37,192 nt of DNA, taken from NCBI GenBank assembly GCA_009841235.1, contig VXMH01000092.1, positions 1 to 37,192 on the forward strand, read 5' to 3'. This document shows positions 24,936-32,193 of the stretch, piece by piece. The notes under the pieces were generated by a model. It searched no databases. It was not told the origin of the DNA and was given only the letters and a program-made list of their open reading frames with translations. The number at the start of each line of letters is the position of its first letter. Positions within the stretch are counted from its first letter, which is position 1. Position numbers and translations under genes: made by a program. Origin of the DNA: Caldilineaceae bacterium SB0661_bin_32. Lineage in GTDB: Bacteria; Chloroflexota; Anaerolineae; Caldilineales; Caldilineaceae.

Positions 24936-25652
24936 ATGGACTGCAGGATAGGAATCATTGGTGACGGCCCCACCGACCTGAGAGTGATTGGGAAGTTGGC
25001 CGAGTGCATCGTGTCCTATGGGCAGACTGACCCTATTTCACCAGAGATTTTCGAATTGAGGCAACAGAATCTTCGAACTCCAGTAGATAGATACTGGGAA
25101 AGAGCAACTAGGGAAGAGGACTATCATATAGCAAGCGAAGCAGGGAAGAGACTGCAAATGGATGCGGTTGCTCTGCTTTGGGGTGCTGTCGAAGAGTTAA
25201 AGTTTCGAGCAAAGTGCGACAGCCTCTCATATAGAGATATGATAGTACTATCTACCGACGCCGAGAAGCGTCTCAATACAATCGACGGGTATTTCGAAGA
25301 CTATGCGATCCATCTTGCCAAAGTACTGATGGTCGCGGTTGAGAAACTCTACCATCAGATGGTGGAATGGGGAATCGGGCGTCGGTTCATTCCTACCATT
25401 GTGCCGCTTCCTTTGTTTCCCTCTACTGAAATCATCGTGGCAGCGGCCAGGGAAAACAGTCTCTCCTTTCGTGGTCGAACTGCCCGCGAGTTGAAGAGTT
25501 TGCTCTACAATGTGAATGATATGTCCCTTCTCTCCCTTGACGACTTGGACAGACAAGCGCTTGCTCACATCACCACGGAATCGCTGGACCGCATATTCAG
25601 ATTCGTTCCGGAAGTCAGATACTTGGTCCACACTCTGATATGGCGTACATAA
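24936..25652 (+). CDS. Uncharacterised partner of the AAA ATPase, possible degenerate TOPRIM/DUF4276-like protein
   Basis: A 238-residue protein that I do not recognise as a named family. Three spaced acidic motifs recall TOPRIM-type nucleases paired with ATPases (RloB, DUF4276, AriB): I-I-G-D10-G-P-T-D14 near the N-terminus (normally E-G-x-T-E), D101-M-I-V-L-S-T-D108-A-E (normally a hydrophobic strand ending in DxD), and L-F-P-S-T-E165-I-I-V-A-A-A (normally S-x-E-A-W-L-L). The first acidic residue is D instead of E, and the DxD is reduced to T-D, so activity is uncertain. Start 6 bp after the ATPase stop indicates co-translation. Low GC and A/T-rich codons match the ATPase rather than the flanking transporter genes. 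It could instead be a novel effector or regulator. Confidence 0.7.
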   Translation: MDCRIGIIGDGPTDLRVIGKLAECIVSYGQTDPISPEIFELRQQNLRTPVDRYWERATREEDYHIASEAGKRLQMDAVALLWGAVEELKFRAKCDSLSYRDMIVLSTDAEKRLNTIDGYFEDYAIHLAKVLMVAVEKLYHQMVEWGIGRRFIPTIVPLPLFPSTEIIVAAARENSLSFRGRTARELKSLLYNVNDMSLLSLDDLDRQALAHITTESLDRIFRFVPEVRYLVHTLIWRT

Positions 25653-25684
25653 GCAATGAACCTGATGCATTAAGCTTGTCGCCG

Positions 25685-25702
25685 CTGAGCACTTTCGCTC
25701 AG
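25685..25702 (+). terminator. Small hairpin after the ATPase/partner pair
   Basis: CTGAGC (25685-25690) and GCTCAG (25697-25702) form a 6-bp stem with a 6-nt loop, followed by a short T-containing stretch. It is weak as a terminator. It lies between the inserted pair and the permease gene and may mark the right edge of the insert. Confidence 0.35.
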
Positions 25703-25730
25703 TTACTTTGACGGCATAGAGAGCAATCAC

Positions 25731-26660
25731 GTGCGAGTTCAGAGTATGTTCGCCCATCGGCGTAACCGCCGTGCCAGTCTCCTCTGGTCTGAAGCCAGGG
25801 ACGGTTATCTCTTCATCCTGCCGTGGATACTTGGCTTCATCATATTTACCGCGGGCCCAATGCTGGCCTCGCTGTACATCTCGTTCACGCGCTGGGAGAT
25901 CGTCACCCCGTCGGTGTGGGTGGGCGGCGCGCAGTACGTGAAGCTGTTCAACGACGACCGGTTCTGGCTGAGCCTCTACAACACCAGCTACTACGTGTTT
26001 GTCGGCGTGCCGCTGCATCTCTTTTTCGCTCTGCTGGCGGCGCTGGCCGTCAACATGAATCTGCGGGGCATCCACTTTTTCCGCACAGCCTACTACGTGC
26101 CTTCTCTGACGCCGGTCGTGGCCAACTCGATTCTGTGGGTGTGGATCTTCCACCCGGAGTGGGGGCTGGCCAACGCCTTTCTCGAATGGATCGGTTTGGA
26201 GGGGCTGTACTGGCTGCAAGACCCGCGGCTGGCGAAGCCGGCGCTGATCGTAATGAGTTTCTGGTCGATCGGCGGGCAGATGGTGATCCTGCTGGCCGGG
26301 CTCAAAGGGATCCCGATGGAGCTGTACGAGGCCGCGGCGATTGACGGGGCCAACTGGTGGAGCCGGTTCTGGCGTGTCACACTGCCGCTGCTGACGCCGG
26401 CGCTGTTCTTCAACCTGATCATTGCCATCATCGGCGCGTTCCAGGTATTCACGCAGGCCTACATAATGACCGAGGGCGGCCCGAACTATTCGACGCTCTT
26501 CTATCTGCTCTATCTGTTCCGCGCCGCGTTTGAGAACTTCCGCATGGGCTATGCTTCGGCGATGGCTTGGGTGCTGTTCATTATTGTACTCACTTTTACG
26601 GCATTGCAATTCATGCTGTCGGACCGCTGGGTCTTCTACGAGGGAGATGTGCGCCGCTAG
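25731..26660 (+). CDS. Sugar ABC transporter permease, MalF/UgpA-like
   Basis: Membrane permease of a carbohydrate ABC importer, 309 residues with about six membrane segments. The first segment follows the R-D-G-Y-L-F-I-L-P-W signature. The EAA loop is E-A-A-A-I-D-G-A-N-W-W-S-R-F-W-R-V-T-L-P. The GTG at 25731 is the first start; an in-frame ATG at 25746 is also possible, and neither has a strong ribosome site, which may reflect loss of the original leader. It pairs with the permease 21 bp downstream. The matching binding protein is at 22123-23478, separated by the two inserted genes. No MsmK/UgpC-type ATPase is encoded in the window. Confidence 0.93.
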   Translation: MRVQSMFAHRRNRRASLLWSEARDGYLFILPWILGFIIFTAGPMLASLYISFTRWEIVTPSVWVGGAQYVKLFNDDRFWLSLYNTSYYVFVGVPLHLFFALLAALAVNMNLRGIHFFRTAYYVPSLTPVVANSILWVWIFHPEWGLANAFLEWIGLEGLYWLQDPRLAKPALIVMSFWSIGGQMVILLAGLKGIPMELYEAAAIDGANWWSRFWRVTLPLLTPALFFNLIIAIIGAFQVFTQAYIMTEGGPNYSTLFYLLYLFRAAFENFRMGYASAMAWVLFIIVLTFTALQFMLSDRWVFYEGDVRR

Positions 26661-26681
26661 TACGGCCATGATGAGCTGCTG

Positions 26682-27536
26682 ATGCAGACTATGGACAGCA
26701 GGACCGCAAAGGAACTGATTCTCGCTGGATTCTGGTACGTGATCCTGAGCATTTTCGCCTTGACACTGGCGCTGCCGCTGGTGTGGCTTCTGTCGACCTC
26801 GTTGAAGACAGGCGGGCAGACGTTTCTGATGCCTCCAAAGTGGATCCCCGAACCGGTTGTGTGGACCAACTACTCTGATGCGTTTAAGGCTGTGGCCTTT
26901 CACGAGTACTTCTGGAACACGATCCGCATCGTCATCTTTGCCACGACCGGCGCCTTGCTGACGGCCTCGCTGGCGGCATTCGCATTTGCCCGGCTGCGCT
27001 TTCCGTTTCGTGAGCCGCTGTTTCTTCTTGTGCTTTCTACGATTATGCTGCCTTCAATCGTCACCCTGATCCCGACATTCATCGTATTTCGCACGCTGGG
27101 TTGGATCGATACCTTTCTGCCCCTGATCGTGCCGCTCTGGTTCGGAGGGGGCGCCTTCAACATATTTCTGTTCCGCCAGTTCTTCATGACCATCCCGCTT
27201 GAGCTGGATGAGGCGGCCCGCATTGACGGGGCCAGCAACTTCCGCATCTACTGGGGCGTGATTCTGCCGCTTTCGAAGCCGGTCCTGGCGACGATTGCGG
27301 TCTTTGCCTTCATCCACAACTGGAACGACTTCTTTGAACCCCTGATCTACCTGCAGAGCCCCGAGAACTGGACGATGGCCATTGGCTTGCGGGGGTTTCA
27401 GGGCCTCTACCACACCGAATGGAACCTGATGATGGCGGCGTCGACTGCCATGATCGCCCCACTGCTGGTTCTGTTTTTCTTTGCGCAACGCTATTTTGTG
27501 AGTGGCATTCAAATGAGTGGACTGGCAGGAAGATGA
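26682..27536 (+). CDS. Sugar ABC transporter permease, MalG/UgpE-like
   Basis: Second permease of the carbohydrate importer, 284 residues with about six membrane segments. The conserved segment L-P-L-V-W-L-L-S-T-S-L-K lies near residue 35, and the EAA loop is E-A-A-R-I-D-G-A-S-N-F-R-I-Y-W-G-V-I-L-P-L. An internal ATG at 26691 is an alternative start. It overlaps the following amidohydrolase by 4 bp (ATGA), so import and catabolism are translationally linked, which is good evidence that the amidohydrolase acts on the imported compound or its product. Confidence 0.94.
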   Translation: MQTMDSRTAKELILAGFWYVILSIFALTLALPLVWLLSTSLKTGGQTFLMPPKWIPEPVVWTNYSDAFKAVAFHEYFWNTIRIVIFATTGALLTASLAAFAFARLRFPFREPLFLLVLSTIMLPSIVTLIPTFIVFRTLGWIDTFLPLIVPLWFGGGAFNIFLFRQFFMTIPLELDEAARIDGASNFRIYWGVILPLSKPVLATIAVFAFIHNWNDFFEPLIYLQSPENWTMAIGLRGFQGLYHTEWNLMMAASTAMIAPLLVLFFFAQRYFVSGIQMSGLAGR

Positions 27537-28603
27537 CAAACAAGAACGGTTTGGTCGTAGACACAGACATTCATCCCGGTGTGAACGGGGACCGGGTGCA
27601 GGCGAGGCTGCCGGAGCCGTGGCGGACGCGTTACGCCTCGGGAAACCGCGGGCCGGGCAATCTGGGCTGGTGGAATCCGATGGGCGTCGAACGGTCCGAT
27701 GTAGAGTTGGAGGACGGCCGCACGATCCACGGCGACCCCAAGCTCCTGGAGGAGCATTTCCTCGACAAGTACGAGATCGACTACGGTGTCCTGCTTCCGG
27801 GGGGCGTGCTGCACACGGCCCAGTCGCCGGAGCCTGATTTCGCGGCGGCGGTGATCAGCGCCGTAAACGACGTGTACGCGGAGGAATGGCTTCCGCAATC
27901 TCCCCGGCTGCTCTCTTCGCTGGGCGTCTACCCGCACCTGCCGGAGATGGCGGTCGCGGAGATTCACCGCCTGGGCGGCCATCCGCAGTTTGTACAGGTG
28001 CAGCTGCCGAGCGCCTCGCGCATCCCCTGGGGCCAGCGGATCTTTCATCCAATCTACGAAGCGGCGAGCGAATACGGGCTGGCAGTTGCGATCCATCCGG
28101 GCTCCGAGGGCGTTGGGCTGTCGGGCCCGCCCAATGCAGCCGGATATCCCACCAGCTATTTCGAGTGGCATACGACGCTGGTCAACAGTTACATCGCCCA
28201 TGTGACGAGTATGCTGGCCGAAGGTGTCTTCGCCAGGTTCCCCGATCTCAAGTTTGTGCTGGTCGAAGGCGGCATCTCCTGGCTGCCTCCGATTCTGTGG
28301 AGGATGGACAAGAACTGGAAGGCGCTGCACTCCACGGTCCCCTGGCTCAATGAGCTGCCGAGCGAGGTTGCGGCCCGCCACATTCGAGTTACCACGCAAC
28401 CGTTGGAGGAGCCGCCGGACGCGGACCACTTCCACGCCATGCTGGAGATGTTTCCGGCTGAGCGGATGCTGATGTTCTCGAGCGACTTTCCCCACTGGGA
28501 CGGCGACGCCCCGGATTTTGCCTTGCGTCAGTTCCCCGAACACCTCCGGTCCCGCATCATGGGCCAGACCGCGGCCGAACTCTACGGCTTGGAAACGGGC
28601 TAA
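27533..28603 (+). CDS. Amidohydrolase-2 family metal-dependent hydrolase (paralog 3)
   Basis: A 356-residue relative of the tandem pair at 18546-20842. Motifs are V-D-T-D12-I-H14 at the start, A-I-H-P-G-S, L-V-E-G-G-I-S-W-L-P, and S-S-D-F-P-H-W near the C-terminus, with the same E-G-G replacement of the usual H-G-G. The frame is open upstream to 27419, but the ATG at 27533 overlaps the permease stop by 4 bp and begins directly with the conserved strand. It is followed by an enoyl-CoA hydratase. Expected reaction: hydrolysis or decarboxylation of an imported carboxylate, amide or lactone. Substrate unknown. Confidence 0.9.
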   Translation: MTNKNGLVVDTDIHPGVNGDRVQARLPEPWRTRYASGNRGPGNLGWWNPMGVERSDVELEDGRTIHGDPKLLEEHFLDKYEIDYGVLLPGGVLHTAQSPEPDFAAAVISAVNDVYAEEWLPQSPRLLSSLGVYPHLPEMAVAEIHRLGGHPQFVQVQLPSASRIPWGQRIFHPIYEAASEYGLAVAIHPGSEGVGLSGPPNAAGYPTSYFEWHTTLVNSYIAHVTSMLAEGVFARFPDLKFVLVEGGISWLPPILWRMDKNWKALHSTVPWLNELPSEVAARHIRVTTQPLEEPPDADHFHAMLEMFPAERMLMFSSDFPHWDGDAPDFALRQFPEHLRSRIMGQTAAELYGLETG

Positions 28604-28612
28604 GGAGTCGCT

Positions 28613-29416
28613 TTGCGGACGACCATCGGGGCCCTGACTGAGAGTACGCGTCATACCCTTCTGCGAATTGACGGCAGGGTCCTGCACATCACACTCAACC
28701 GGCCGCAGGTTCTCAACGCCCTCCACCCGCCGGCCCACTTTGAACTGGCAGAAGTATTCGACGCCTTTGCCGGCGACAGTGACCTGTGGATCGCTGTCGT
28801 TCGAGGCGCGGGCAACCGCAGCTTTTGCACGGGCACCGACTTGAAGGTACGCGCGGAGCAGGGCCGCGACGAGTATCCGCCGAGCGGCTTTGCTGGCCTG
28901 ACGCGTCGCTTCGATCTGGACAAGCCGGTGGTTGCGGCGGTCAACGGGCTTGCGCTGGGGGGCGGGCTGGAGATAGCACTGGCCTGCGATCTGATCGTGA
29001 CGGCGGAGCATGCGAAGTTCGGGTTTCCGGAGCCGCGCGTGGGGCTGGCCGCGATGGGCGGCGGCGTGCATCGGCTGGTCAGACAGCTGCCGGACAAGGT
29101 GGCAATGGGGCTGCTGCTGACAGGGCGGCAGCTCAGTGCACAGGAGGCGCTGGCCTACGGGCTTGTGAACGAAGTTGTGCCCGGGGAGCGGCTGGACGAC
29201 GCCGTGCAGGTCTGGGTCGAGGACATGCTTGCGTGTGCGCCGCTGGCGCTGCGCGCGACGAAGCAGGTGGCGCGACGGAATCTCGATTTTCCGACATTGG
29301 CTGCGGCGATACGGGGAGACTATCCGGCTGCGGAGAGGATGCTCGAAAGTGAGGATGCGGTAGAAGGGCCGCGTGCCTTTGCTGAGAAGCGAGCTCCGGT
29401 CTGGCGAGGGCGTTGA
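28613..29416 (+). CDS. Enoyl-CoA hydratase/isomerase (crotonase) family protein
   Basis: Crotonase-fold protein of 267 residues. The oxyanion-hole segments are S-F-C-T-G-T-D-L (70-77) and A-L-G-G-G-L (114-119). Both glutamates equivalent to the pair in classical enoyl-CoA hydratase are present, E120 and E140, so hydration of an enoyl-CoA is likely. The start is TTG at 28613, supported by AAGGAG (28602-28607) overlapping the previous stop codon; no ATG is available nearby. It lies 9 bp after the amidohydrolase, in the same operon. It implies that the imported compound passes through a CoA-thioester or similar enoyl intermediate. Isomerase or dehalogenase activity cannot be excluded. Confidence 0.9.
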   Translation: MRTTIGALTESTRHTLLRIDGRVLHITLNRPQVLNALHPPAHFELAEVFDAFAGDSDLWIAVVRGAGNRSFCTGTDLKVRAEQGRDEYPPSGFAGLTRRFDLDKPVVAAVNGLALGGGLEIALACDLIVTAEHAKFGFPEPRVGLAAMGGGVHRLVRQLPDKVAMGLLLTGRQLSAQEALAYGLVNEVVPGERLDDAVQVWVEDMLACAPLALRATKQVARRNLDFPTLAAAIRGDYPAAERMLESEDAVEGPRAFAEKRAPVWRGR

Positions 29417-29507
29417 GAAATGAATGCGATGAGGCCATCTACCCCTGGCGGTGCCGGACCTGGACGGATTTACCGTGCTGTTCTGCCCTATTCAACGGAA
29501 GAGAAAG

Positions 29508-30320
29508 ATGGCTAGCGAGACGATTCGGCGCGCGGGCCGAATACTGGCAGATGCCTGGCTGGCAGACGATACTGTCGACTTGCCTTCAGAATTGCTGCCT
29601 CCAGACCGCGACTCAGCCTATGCCATACAGGACGAGATGGCGCGTCTGCTGGCAGGCGATCCCGCCAACCTGGCTGCTGGCTGGAAAGTTGGCGCGACCA
29701 GTCCCGGAGTGCAAAAAGCTGAGGGCTACGACGGCCCGATTCCAGGTCGCATATTCGCCCCGACGGTTTTCGAGAACGGCGCGTCCGTTCCGCTGACTCG
29801 CTGCCGCGATGCAAAAGTCGAGGTGGAAGTTGCGTTCCGGTTTTTAGCAGCACCGCGCTGGAATAATGATGGATTCACGCAAGACGACCTGGCAATGATC
29901 GTAACGGCGGCGCCGGCATTCGACGTTACCGGCACTCGGTACGCGACCACTTGCCGTTCCGCTTGGATAGGAGTGCAAAATATGCTCGCAGGGATCGCCG
30001 ACAACGGCAACGGCGGGGCCGTTGTCCTTGGTGAGGGGATTTCCCCCTGGGGCAGCATCGATTTTATGCAACTGTGCGTGGACTTGCGGATAAATGGCGG
30101 CAAAAGTGTGCCGAATCTCTGGGACCGGTCGCGCGGCAATCCGATTCATGCACTGGCGTGGACGGTAAATCAGGTCTACGAGAGGGGATTCGCTCTGGCA
30201 GCCGGCGACGTGGTGCTGACCGGTTCCCTGACTGAGCCCCAGCCCGTGAAAGCGGGCGATCGAGTGGAATGCCGGATGCCTGGGCTGGGCAGCCTCTGCT
30301 GTCAGTTCAGCCGCGCGTAG
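29508..30320 (+). CDS. 2-keto-4-pentenoate hydratase/fumarylacetoacetase-family protein (MhpD-like)
   Basis: A 270-residue protein of the FAH superfamily, closest in pattern to 2-oxopent-4-enoate hydratase and oxalocrotonate decarboxylase. The G-W-K60-V-G lysine and V-E105-V-E107-V-A-F metal ligands are in the expected places, and A-F-D-V-T-G-T-R-Y follows. These enzymes use Mg or Mn on 2-oxo-4-enoates from meta-cleavage of aromatic rings. The ATG at 29508 is preferred over an upstream in-frame ATG at 29451, because the hydratase fold starts here and AGAGAAAG precedes it. It lies 91 bp after the crotonase gene. Its 3' end overlaps the convergent FkbM gene by 19 bp. Confidence 0.87.
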   Translation: MASETIRRAGRILADAWLADDTVDLPSELLPPDRDSAYAIQDEMARLLAGDPANLAAGWKVGATSPGVQKAEGYDGPIPGRIFAPTVFENGASVPLTRCRDAKVEVEVAFRFLAAPRWNNDGFTQDDLAMIVTAAPAFDVTGTRYATTCRSAWIGVQNMLAGIADNGNGGAVVLGEGISPWGSIDFMQLCVDLRINGGKSVPNLWDRSRGNPIHALAWTVNQVYERGFALAAGDVVLTGSLTEPQPVKAGDRVECRMPGLGSLCCQFSRA

Positions 30321-31054
30321 AAATCTCCGCTGGGTTCGTCGATCTCCATCTCTTGCAGCCGGGCAGTCATCTCAGCAGGCGCGAGCCAGCTCTCCTCGCG
30401 TAGCCTCTGTGATTCACCCTGGCTCCAGTTGTATCTGTAGCTGCCGAGGTTTTCCAGGCAGGCGATACAGGCGACGGCGCCGGCGCTGGCTGCGGGAATG
30501 TACTCAAGCGAGAGCAGGGGCAGCGGCCTGCTCAGTCCCTGCAGTACTGCCAGCTCTGATCCTTCGACGTCGATCTTGCACAGGTCGGGCACACCGGAGC
30601 GGTCGATGAGCGTGTCCAGGGTCGTTACCGGGACGGAGACAGAGTCCTCCCAGGCGACGCTGGCGAAGGACGGCGAACGTATGACCTGTTCCCTCCACCC
30701 GCTGGAAGTGGTAGAAACGGTAGGTGTACGGCGGCTGATGTGCATCTCGGTTGATCCCTCAGCCCTGCCGACTGCGCTCTCGACGAGTGTGAAAGCAGGA
30801 TGATTGCCATAAAGCTTCTGCAACAAGCCGGAGAAGAGCGGCTGGGGTTCGACTGCAACGCAGACCGCGCCCAATCTGAGAAAGACGCCCACCCGGTTGC
30901 CGACATGCGCGCCGATGTCGAAGACGAGCGAGCCGCGGCCGATGAACTGTGCGTAGAAGCGGCGGTCGCGGCGCGCGCGGCCGGGCTTGCCGTAGTAGAT
31001 AAGGAGCGAGCGGGCGAGTCCCCACCCGCTCCAGAACTTCGAAGCAAGGTTCAC
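30302..31054 (-). CDS. FkbM-family methyltransferase
   Basis: A 250-residue SAM-dependent methyltransferase of the FkbM family. Motif I is V-F-D46-I-G-A-H-V-G52, E69 (V-E-P-Q) binds SAM ribose, and K-I-D-V-E-G-S-E is the diagnostic FkbM post-motif. FkbM enzymes O-methylate sugars, polyketides or glycolipids. The start is GTG at 31054: AGGGGAA lies about 8 nt before it and the frame upstream (to 31348) overlaps the preceding gene. Only 13 bp separate it from the spermidine-synthase-like gene, so the two are coupled. It overlaps the convergent hydratase gene tail-to-tail by 19 bp. Confidence 0.85.
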   Translation of the reverse strand: MNLASKFWSGWGLARSLLIYYGKPGRARRDRRFYAQFIGRGSLVFDIGAHVGNRVGVFLRLGAVCVAVEPQPLFSGLLQKLYGNHPAFTLVESAVGRAEGSTEMHISRRTPTVSTTSSGWREQVIRSPSFASVAWEDSVSVPVTTLDTLIDRSGVPDLCKIDVEGSELAVLQGLSRPLPLLSLEYIPAASAGAVACIACLENLGSYRYNWSQGESQRLREESWLAPAEMTARLQEMEIDEPSGDFYARLN

Positions 31055-31067
31055 TTGGCCTGTTCCC

Positions 31068-31982
31068 CTAGCTGTCCTGGTACGGGGCGCCTTCCCGGTC
31101 ACCTTCTTGATCGGAAGACGGCGGCTGCAGCTGCTCGAGCCGCGCCACCCAGGGGGAGAGGGGAAAGAGCAAGTCGTGACGCTGTTCCAGTTCGGTGGAC
31201 GCCTCCTCCAGCTGGCGGGGAGAAAGGGGGCGTTGACCAGTCGCGAAGAAGACGGTGGTGCTGCCGCGTCCGCGGCAGGAGTAAACGGTGGGGAACAGAT
31301 GGCAGAGAGTTTTGACGACGCCTGCAAAGGCGGGATCTCTGTTGCCAAGATTCATGGCAAGCAGTCCGCCGTCACGAATGCGGCTGCGGCAAAGGGTCAG
31401 AAAGTCCGGTGTTGTGGCGTGCTCCGGAGAGACGCCGTGGTCGCAAAAAACGTCGAGAAGCATGAGATCATAGTCATCCGCGTCCTGCTCCAGGAAGTCG
31501 CGGATGTCGGAAATCTTGACCGACAGGCGTTCGTCGGGCTGGAAGCCGAAGTAGCGGGATGCGGCGGTCACGACCGGGGCGGCGACTTCGACGCACACGA
31601 ATCTGGCCCGCGTCAGGTGGTGATGGAGCGTGGTGGCGAGGCAGCCGCCGCCCAGCCCGCTGAGGAACACTGTTTTCGGCAAGGGCTGCCACAGCAGCGA
31701 CAGTACCATTGCCTGCGTGTAGGAACTTTGGAGACGCAGGGGTTCACGGAGGTCCATGGCGCTCTGGATCCAGTCGGTGTTAGCCACTGCCGCGTCCAGC
31801 ATCCATAGGACGAGGCGCCGGCCTTCGCGAGTGACGGCGACGTAGTAGCGCCCCCACTCTTCGCTGAAGAGAGTCGTCTCCCGGCTCGTCGCCCAACGTT
31901 GGGCTACACCGCGCAAGCGGGCTTCGTTGGCCTGCTGCCAGGATCTGTCGGGCTTGTGGTGATCCGAATCGGGTTCGTCCAT
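31068..31982 (-). CDS. Spermidine synthase-like methyltransferase-fold protein
   Basis: A 304-residue protein with the spermidine synthase fold. The glycine loop is G109-L-G-G-G-C114, E132 (V-E-V-A) sits at the second strand, and L-L-D177-V-F-C-D-H follows. The conserved Asp of true aminopropyltransferases (D-x-Y-x-E region) is not evident, so it may act as a methyltransferase or be a divergent polyamine enzyme. Many bacterial relatives are of unknown activity. It is the first gene of a two-gene unit with the FkbM methyltransferase 13 bp downstream, and a truncated hairpin repeat (31984-32006) lies right before its start. No strong ribosome site: only AAGG within the repeat. Confidence 0.78.
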   Translation of the reverse strand: MDEPDSDHHKPDRSWQQANEARLRGVAQRWATSRETTLFSEEWGRYYVAVTREGRRLVLWMLDAAVANTDWIQSAMDLREPLRLQSSYTQAMVLSLLWQPLPKTVFLSGLGGGCLATTLHHHLTRARFVCVEVAAPVVTAASRYFGFQPDERLSVKISDIRDFLEQDADDYDLMLLDVFCDHGVSPEHATTPDFLTLCRSRIRDGGLLAMNLGNRDPAFAGVVKTLCHLFPTVYSCRGRGSTTVFFATGQRPLSPRQLEEASTELEQRHDLLFPLSPWVARLEQLQPPSSDQEGDREGAPYQDS

Positions 31983-31983
31983 C

Positions 31984-32006
31984 GGTCAGGCCTTGTGCCT
32001 GCACTC
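31984..32006 (+). repeat. Dispersed hairpin repeat, copy E (truncated)
   Basis: Retains CAGGC-CTTGT-GCCTG (31987-32001) but lacks the left G-run. The sequence after it (GTAGGCTC then CTATG and TGAGAA) matches the sequence after copy A. It directly abuts the start codon of the spermidine-synthase-like gene and may supply its ribosome-site region. Confidence 0.65.
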
Positions 32007-32121
32007 GTGTAGGCTCTATGTTTGTTTCTTGAGAAAGCCCTTCATGGACCCTCTGGCTAACTTCGGCAATGTTGGCAAACCAGATGAGATGCGATTGCCC
32101 TGACGACTGGTCCTCCATCTG

Positions 32122-32151
32122 TTGACACGCGTTTTTGGCGTGTGCTACTCT
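32122..32151 (+). promoter_or_regulatory. Candidate promoter of the shikimate-dehydrogenase-like gene
   Basis: TTGACA (32122-32127) is followed after 18 bp by TACTCT (32146-32151), itself preceded by TGC, which gives an extended -10 (TGn). The -10 hexamer matches 3 of 6. Transcription would start near 32158, so an upstream TTG start at 32122 is ruled out. Confidence 0.5.
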
Positions 32152-32193
32152 TGCAGCCGGCAAGAGAGTGAAGAAAAAGTGAAACACAGTCCA

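Noticed and set aside
23479..25730. Possible transposon bringing in the ATPase pair
   Set aside because: No transposase, inverted ends or target-site duplication could be found by eye. The insertion inference rests only on composition and operon interruption.
25248..26903. Long minus-strand open frame of 551 codons opposite the permease and the ATPase partner
   Set aside because: It is antisense to a well-supported ABC permease, rich in Arg/Gln/His, has no recognisable motif or ribosome site, and is a typical artefact of high-GC coding DNA.
27509..29071. Minus-strand open frame of 520 codons opposite the amidohydrolase and crotonase
   Set aside because: Antisense to two recognised enzyme genes; no motif and biased composition.
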